Shown here: positions 58,201 to 64,000 of the stretch, in pieces
Numbering within the stretch: position 1 is the stretch's first letter
Layout: the number at the start of each line of letters is the position of its first letter
Source of the DNA: Paragorgia papillata
Lineage: Eukaryota; Cnidaria; Anthozoa; Scleralcyonacea; Coralliidae
NCBI GenBank assembly: GCA_035771165.1
Contig: JAWNZC010000265.1
Location: forward strand, 2,072,001 to 2,136,000
Direction: 5' to 3'
Length of the DNA stretch: 64,000 nucleotides
The notes under the pieces: generated by a model
Databases searched by the model: none
What the model saw: only the letters and a program-made list of their open reading frames with translations
What the model was told of the DNA's origin: nothing
Made by a program: the position numbers and the translations under genes

Positions 58201-60959
58201 TTGTATGTATAGTCTCATGTGTCTTTGGTTTTTTTTGTGAGTAGATATTGTATAGCCCTAGAAGATTAACCAATTTTGGTTTGACGGACGGCGAGGTCAT
58301 GGAGAGACTCTGGTCATATCTCCGACCCACCAGGAAAATTACTAAAGAAATTACAGCAAGCCATCGCGTCGATGCCCTCACGGACTTTCTTTTGCACTAT
58401 GCCAGGAAATCGCGATATCAAATCGGTATTCTATGTCATTTATTATTTATACTATGCTTTCACTCAAACGTATAAAATTGCTACATGTATTTTGACTTGG
58501 TAACATACGTTTAGATAGTCTGGAAAACGGTTATTTAACATTAAATAACTCATGCGCAATATTTACGTACCATTGTGATACATGACTATCACATTTACAT
58601 ACACTGATTAAACATTCATTTCTTTTGAAGTTTCTTCATGAACTATTAATGATTTTTTACTGAAGGTGATTTGCTTTCTCAACGAATGAAAAGAACACTT
58701 CAAATGCAACGTTGTTCAGACGATGAATGGGGAGTCTTAGCTACTAAACTTGAAAAAGATGGTTAGGTATCTAGCTGGTTATCTACTTTCCTTTAGTATT
58801 TTTGTTTTGATTTTGTTTTGTTAAGGTTATTGTAACCCTTTGTTCTGGTAGGTTATGCAGTTTAGCGGTAATTTTCTTGTATAAACAGAAAACGTTTTGG
58901 AGATCGAAGTCGAGGCCTGGGCAGATGCAGAGAAAGCCGAGTTCCTCAACGTTGTTCGAGTGTCTCGTAAGTTGTTGACACTGATGTTCAGCTTAATTAC
59001 GATTTTTTTAAGCTGGGTAGAAAATGTGTATAAACACATCTTATAATTATTAATTTACCGCGGGTTCCATACTGTACAAGTGCTTATCAAAATATTATTT
59101 TCCCTTTGCGTCGAATATTTTCTTGTAACTGTTTCTTACGACAAGAAACAACAAAAACTCTACCCTTCAGTACGCCGAGAAGCTACAAGATTATTACTCC
59201 ATTAGGTATGTTATTTCTATATACCCATGTAATATGGCGCCATGTTTAACGTAATTAATTTTTAATCTGTTAAAGTCATTGATCACTCAACTTTTTATTT
59301 ATAGCTTGCAGTATTCGAAGTGTGTTCATAACCCAAGTGCATCGCAAAAGTTGTTGGTTACAATGAATAGGTAATTCATTGGGAAAGAGCACTTTCTGAC
59401 AAAAAATCGCATAACAGTTTCCAATAACTTTTTTACGATTTAAGGCTTGATGCTTTGTTAAAGAAGTTAGAGAATGGTACTGCTAGGTGGTCAGCTGATA
59501 GCCCAGTATTTCTTGAAGCTAAGAAATCCCTCGAGAAAGGTCGACGAGAGGAGCAGTTGGAAAAAGTACACCGTCATGTTACGGAAAGGTGGTTTCTCCT
59601 TCAACTTATGAAAAAGTATGCAGGTAAAGTGGCAAAATTTTAGCTGAAAATCTAGATTTAACGATTGGTCGTGCAACATCGAACGGTTTCCTATTTTGCG
59701 TGTTAGGTACAGGTTCGACTCCTGTGCGATGTTATTTGGCCTGATTTAATATCATCATGCGTGATGTAGCTTACATAAACTGAATCGTGATTGGCTAAAA
59801 ACAACGTTAACAATGGTCGATGCTGTTTAGATAATTCAATGAGCGTAATGAAAACGACAACTTTTATAAAACATGTTTGACTGATGACGTATCTGCTGTC
59901 CCACGGTGAAGAGTTAGATATACTAATTACCTTTCGAATAGGCCTTCGCTTGAAACGTTTGAACTCATTTTCGTATTTCTGCATTTACCTAAATTCTTTA
60001 TATTTGGGTTTGCTTTTCAATTCTAACTGCGCGGCACACGACATTTTTTTATCTTCAAAAATGTTCAATTATTCTTATTAAGTAGTTTTGCTTGTTTTCT
60101 GTTGGTGATTTCCTAAGTGAAAAAAGTGTTTACAACTCAAATTTCTAAATGTTAATGATACCGTTTAAGAAGTAATATTTCTGTTAACATTTCTGATTCT
60201 TCTAAATTAACTACATCTTGATCATCTTTTGAAATTTCTTGTAAAACAGTATCGTTTACGGTACATCGATACTGTGCGTAGGATCGTTGTCTTGTTATGT
60301 TATCTGCATTTGATAAAGGTATGTATGAATATATATGATCCGTTTGATTACGTACAAATTTACCTTTATGTTTTTCAGATGGTCAAAGCATAGCCAAGAA
60401 ACTCTGTGGGCAGATTAACAAACAGACAAAGGCTATAAAGAACGGCGTGAAACTTTACAATACCAATGCTGGACAGTGGTCACAAATTACTGACAATGAA
60501 CATCATGACAGTATAACATTTGAAGAATGTGTCTCTTCTGATTCATCCCTATGGCAGGGACAGAAAAATGTAGATTCCAACGATGCACCTACTTTTATGA
60601 AGCGACATCTCGTTGACTTGTTCCATCTGCACAAAAGATGCGAGGAAGAAGTTGTTATGCTCCGAGAGGAAATGAATAACTGCCTAAATTTCTTTTCTAA
60701 TATCTTTCATGAGCAAAAAAGTTGGTTTGACTCATTAATATTCAACGATATTGATGACGATAAGCGCGGTCTTAAGGCTATTCTGTCAAAGAGAATTCGA
60801 GGACTGACTTACTTCATTGAAAAACTCGGACAACAGTTCAAACAAAATGAAGTTAGTCAAGAAATTCATCAGTTAGACGAAGGAGATGATGAGTTGACAG
60901 AGGAAGTTATTGACGAATATTACAGCGTTCTTAATATGGATAGCTTGGACGGCGACTAA
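55231..60959 (+). CDS. KDZ-type transposase with N-terminal CxC2-like cysteine cluster, multi-exon, probably incomplete
   Basis: KDZ (Kyakuja-Dileera-Zisupton) transposases move large DNA transposons. Exons read by eye: 55231 (or 55243, after an acceptor)-55752, 56016-56121, 57628-57709, 58051-58134, 58245-58425, 58666-58761, 58889-58966, an unclear exon ending 59205, 59305-59370, 59445-59623 and 60379-60959. Most junctions are in phase (for example GAT|GGT and MNR|LDA). The first exon carries a cysteine cluster at residues 132-159 (CCISHC, CRCKEC, CTECC) and HVPEIWK. Then come [14 protein letters not shown] (second catalytic Asp), [14 protein letters not shown] and the diagnostic [20 protein letters not shown] with [12 protein letters not shown] (catalytic Glu). 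The tail is acidic and coiled-coil-like (residues after [11 protein letters not shown]). The segment with the first catalytic Asp is not seen between 56121 and 57628, where MITEs and simple repeats lie. The phase into the exon ending 59205 also does not fit. Decayed or partly unrecognised. Confidence 0.8.
56330..56525. mobile_element. foldback element inside the KDZ gene
   Basis: Outer arms GAAATATAGTGAGGTTAGAT and ATCTAACCTTACTATATTTC; inner arms GAGAATGTAGGAGTCTAACG and the inverse, with ACGTTTCGAGCAAAGGCC / GGCCTTCACTCAAAACGT at the centre. Same family as 24979-25045. Confidence 0.8.
56591..56745. repeat. TAGTG pentanucleotide array
   Basis: About 25 units of TAGTG, interrupted twice by AATATA and degenerating to TGGTG at the end. 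Confidence 0.93.
57255..57480. repeat. imperfect inverted repeat inside the KDZ gene
   Basis: CAATACATTGCTCAAGTTGA...AACTTCCTGTTTTGAATT at the left mirrors AATTAAAAACAGGAAGTT...CTTGAGGAATATATTG at the right, around ACCAATCAAA / TTTGATTGGT. Confidence 0.5.
57749..58002. repeat. TAGG tetranucleotide microsatellite in a KDZ intron
   Basis: About 63 TAGG units, some changed to CAGG near the end. It lies between the YDIAC exon and the HVYGH exon. Confidence 0.97.
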
Positions 60960-61004
60960 ACTAACGTTATTTATAGTGGATAACTTTATTCTCCCTAAAG
61001 GTCC

Positions 61005-61110
61005 AGTAAGGACCATCCCTCGTGGTCCAATGTTACCACAGGACGAAACCGGAGTACCCGGAGAAAACCTGTGCTGTTTGGTAGAGTCAAACTGGAAGCA
61101 CTCTTCTCAC
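61005..61110 (+). repeat. SINE body fragment related to the 5S SINE
   Basis: GACGAAACCGGAGTACCCGG, AGAAAACCTGTGCTGTTTGG and CTCACATGCG resemble the non-5S body at 18430-18520. It lies directly after the KDZ stop codon. Confidence 0.45.
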
Positions 61111-61620
61111 ATGCGGCCGCGAAGTGAAATTTTAATCGGATATATATATATATATAGATATGACACTCCACACATGGAAAAGTTGACAAACTGGGTTATG
61201 ATACAGTAAAAACACGCGGGTATAATAACCAACGTTTAAAATATTCTCTCTTATATAATTTGTGTTTAGTAAGACGAATTTAACAGGATTTAGAATTTAT
61301 TAAGAATTTATTGTAAATGTTATCTTACCGTAACAAAAAGAATCGTACCGATTTACCGCAAAATAGTTTTCTTTTGTACGTTTTCAAATTGAACAATTTG
61401 ATTGTATGTTTTTAAAATTTTTGTCAATGCTTACAATCAACCAGATTAATATTTAGTAATTATTAGCTATATTTTTTCTTTATGTATTTAATATTTATTA
61501 GCAGATGAATTCAAACCAGGATTTCCGTAAATTTTGTAATGTGATTTTCGAAAAAAAAAATCTACACAAGATATACAATGTGGGAGAGCAATTAAATAAT
61601 ATATTATGGATAAGTAAGGG
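61111..61620. other. AT-rich non-coding stretch
   Basis: Nothing recognised beyond a short AT run at 61140-61155. Confidence 0.45.
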
Positions 61621-61860
61621 TTATTATAAAATAACATGTATACTACGCGAGCCCTGATTGGCCAATTGCCGTGTTTGGATCAGAGTATCCAAACACGGAA
61701 AACCATTTGATATTTCTTTAATCAAAGGTCACGGGTGTGACCCCTCGTGGTCGTTAAGCTATACACTCGCGATGTTAAATCCTTTATCACACGAGTGACC
61801 ATTGATTAACCCTTACTTAGTTTATTCATGCATAAATTATCTTTGATGTGCCGCGGTCAA

Positions 61861-62207
61861 TATACAGGGTGAATAAAAAAAACCTGATGCCTTTTCATAT
61901 TCAAATTAGCCGCATAGCGGCTGTAATTTGACAGAAGTTCCCTAAATATCTCATGGGTATACGAAGCCGATATCAAATAAGTGAACCCTAAATATCTCAT
62001 GGGTATACGAAGCATATCAAATAAGTGAATATCAAATAAGTGAACCTTATTTGATATGCTTCGTATACCCATGAGATATTTAGGGTTCACTTATTTGATA
62101 TGCTTCGTATACCCATGAGATATTTAGGGAACTTCTGTCAAATTACAGCCGCTATGCGGCTAATTTGAATATGAAAGGCATCAGTTTTTTTTTATTCACC
62201 CTGTATA
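61861..62207. mobile_element. near-perfect palindromic mariner-like MITE
   Basis: TATACAGGGTGAATAAAAAA at the left and its inverse at the right (ending CACCCTGTATA) give TIRs with TA outside, as for Tc1/mariner insertions. The arms cover almost the whole 347 bp. The left arm has extra tandem units of ATCTCATGGGTATACGAAGC near the centre. No transposase. Confidence 0.85.
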
Positions 62208-62541
62208 GGTTATTGACCTTGCATATTAAATGACCTACTATATCACTTTAAAACTACGTCTAGAATACCATTTTTTTGTTAAATAACGACAAATATCGTC
62301 TGTGTCATGAATAAACTAAGTTGGTTAGTGACCTCGGTTTCGGTCACTAACCTATACTTATGCAATGACACATCCACAACGGATGTAGAGTTATTTTATT
62401 TTTTTGCCGAGAAAGGAACTGTGAGAGATAAAAAGTCAAAATACTGATTAGTATGCGACCAGTGGTTATCACACCAGTGTGATAAGTGGTTATCACACTT
62501 GGCTTTTCCTTTGAAAATAATGTGATAACTATTTAATTTAT

Positions 62542-62875
62542 CATACTGGCTTTATGCAGAATATACCCCATTTTCACATAACATAGAAAGACTCGACCAA
62601 ATTTGCTGAAATTTTGACACGCAACTATATTCAACGAACATAAGCTATGGTTAAAAAATCAGCACAAAATATGAAGTCCGTCTTTGGGTACCAAACTACC
62701 CCGTGCGCCGTGCTGTCTATATATAACAGTCATACTGGCTTTATGCAGAATATACCCCATTTTTACATAACATAGAAAGACTCGGACAAATTGGCTGAAA
62801 TTTTGACTAGCAACTATTTTCAACGACATAAAGCTGTGGTTAAAAAATCATCTCAAAATACGAAGTCTGTCTTGT
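62542..62875. repeat. about 190-bp direct tandem duplication
   Basis: CATACTGGCTTTATGCAGAA at 62543 recurs at 62732. The two copies stay similar through CATAACATAGAAAGACTCG and GGTTAAAAAATCA, with scattered substitutions. Confidence 0.8.
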
Positions 62876-63388
62876 ATAAAATAATAATATAAATGAAACT
62901 TAGAACTGACAAACTTTGCATAAAATGTAATCGGACACGTGATCTATCTAAACCCCTTTCAACCTTGTGAATATGTTTCTTTAGCTTGAATTTATTTGGA
63001 ACCACCGTAATTGGCCAAAAGCTGTTGTGGTTACCCTGCCACCATCTTATATTATGTTTTATTGTGTAACTTTGTTCAGTTCATGTTTGTCATTGGTAAA
63101 TTGTGGTAAAGCTTATAAAATAGAAAAAAAAATAAATAAATAAACTAGACTCGAGCAGAATTAGTTGAATTTTGTCGTAATTTCGTTGAATTAAATTATT
63201 GGCAATTACAATAACAATATATTGTGCTTAGTTGTTATTTATAAAGTTACCAGTTCCAGTGTCGAAGCTATGATTTCCGCTCGGCAAAATCTTCTGCTAT
63301 AGCTGACCATTTTCCTTCGATCGTCTTGGGAGGTCTCAGGCAGATTTCAGTACCACCACGCCGCAATACATATAAATAGCTTAATGTC
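62876..63388. other. non-coding stretch
   Basis: Nothing recognised. Confidence 0.4.
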
Positions 63389-63634
63389 CTGGGGCCGGTT
63401 GTACGAAGCCCGGATAGCGCTATTCACTGGATAGCGATTTTTTCAACCTTCGTAAAAATGGCCAAAGAGCTGTGAAACTACGGATCTGGAGCCCACAATA
63501 GATCTTAAAAACTTCAGTTTATAAATACCAAATCCTAATCTGAGGTCATAACAATCAACTGCCAATTTTACGAAGGTTGAAAAAATCGCTATCCAGTGGA
63601 TAGCGCTATCCGGCCTTCGTACAACCGGCCCCTG
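63389..63634. mobile_element. MITE, GGCCGG family copy 2
   Basis: CTGGGGCCGGTTGTACGAAG and the inverse of CTTCGTACAACCGGCCCC bound arms with GGATAGCGCTATTCACTGGA and CTTCGTAAAA. Same termini as 17994-18225. Confidence 0.8.
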
Positions 63635-64000
63635 GGCTCAATATATCTTATCCAAGGAACAATATATACATATATACATATTATCCTAAAAAAATCTCTA
63701 AAAACAGTATGTGATAATTCACTCTGGGAACCAGACGTAGAGGGATCTCTCTCTATTCTCTTTTCTCAATTCCGAGAGCCCTTGACAATGGCAAGTTTTT
63801 TTCACGTTCATGTCAGACATAACTTTTAAAAATTGAACGTGGGTGTTGATCACCTATTTTCTTAATCACATTACATTAATATATACTTCGTACATTCCTT
63901 ACATGGCGTCATACCAAAAAAATACTACATAATACCTACGGAGGGAAAAATTGACGGTAAGGAAAAAGATGCATGACGGCCTGTACATTTAACCACAATC
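63635..64000. other. non-coding end of the window
   Basis: No gene or clear repeat recognised. Confidence 0.35.

Noticed and set aside
59660..59735. tRNA-like fold with ACAGG-TTCGACT-CCTGT arm and CGATGT end
   Set aside because: Only about 57 nt between the pairing ends, with no D arm or anticodon arm. Probably a tRNA-derived fragment in a KDZ intron.

Overview
This window is eukaryotic nuclear DNA, AT-rich and gene-poor, with many transposon remnants, foldback (inverted-repeat) elements, minisatellites and microsatellites. I see no bacterial-style operons, rRNA operon, CRISPR array or prophage. Split genes with GT-AG introns, TATA boxes and AATAAA signals point to an animal. Four small secreted-peptide genes encode Leu/Met/Trp-Trp-Gly-Arg motifs of the GLWamide type, and the transposon types (KDZ, DIRS, Penelope, hAT-like, Mutator-like, 5S-derived SINE) are common in marine invertebrates. 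My best guess is a cnidarian. That is an inference from gene content, not a database match.

Layout. 1-2.6 kb: three selenocysteine-tRNA copies, two intact by eye and one broken, each with its upstream promoter-like region, between inverted flanks. 2.6-11 kb: foldback elements, a decayed Penelope-like endonuclease, a 17-bp minisatellite, and a Mutator-like element with 9-bp target duplications that seems to carry a captured exon. 11.1 kb: first peptide gene (GLWamide type), followed by a non-autonomous hAT-like element with 8-bp target duplications. 12.4-28 kb: tRNA- and 5S-derived SINEs, a TIR element containing a 16-bp minisatellite, and several MITEs. 27.9-28.6 kb: second peptide gene (GGLW), apparently frameshifted. 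29-38 kb: nested inverted repeats and a weak fifth candidate at 33.1 kb. 38.6-40.6 kb: third peptide gene (MWNGMW). 41-45.3 kb: an 18-bp minisatellite, a collapsed DIRS-like retroelement, long TAG and TAA microsatellites, and a MITE. 48.2-50.7 kb: fourth peptide gene, with two WW-Gly-Arg-Arg units. 51-55 kb: MITEs. 55.2-61 kb: a multi-exon KDZ transposase gene. 61-64 kb: near-perfect palindromic MITEs.

The main point of interest is the set of four peptide genes. They lie on the same strand roughly 10-17 kb apart. Each has its coding region in one exon starting 3-16 nt after a splice acceptor. Three have a recognisable TATA box plus non-coding first exon upstream. All encode a signal-peptide-like start and one or two x-[G/W]-[L/M/W]-W-Gly-Arg sites, which in cnidarian precursors give C-terminally amidated peptides. 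They look like a dispersed tandem family whose peptide motif has diverged (GLW, GGLW, GMW, DWW/GWW). Apart from these, the tRNA genes and the KDZ transposase, I find no convincing host gene.
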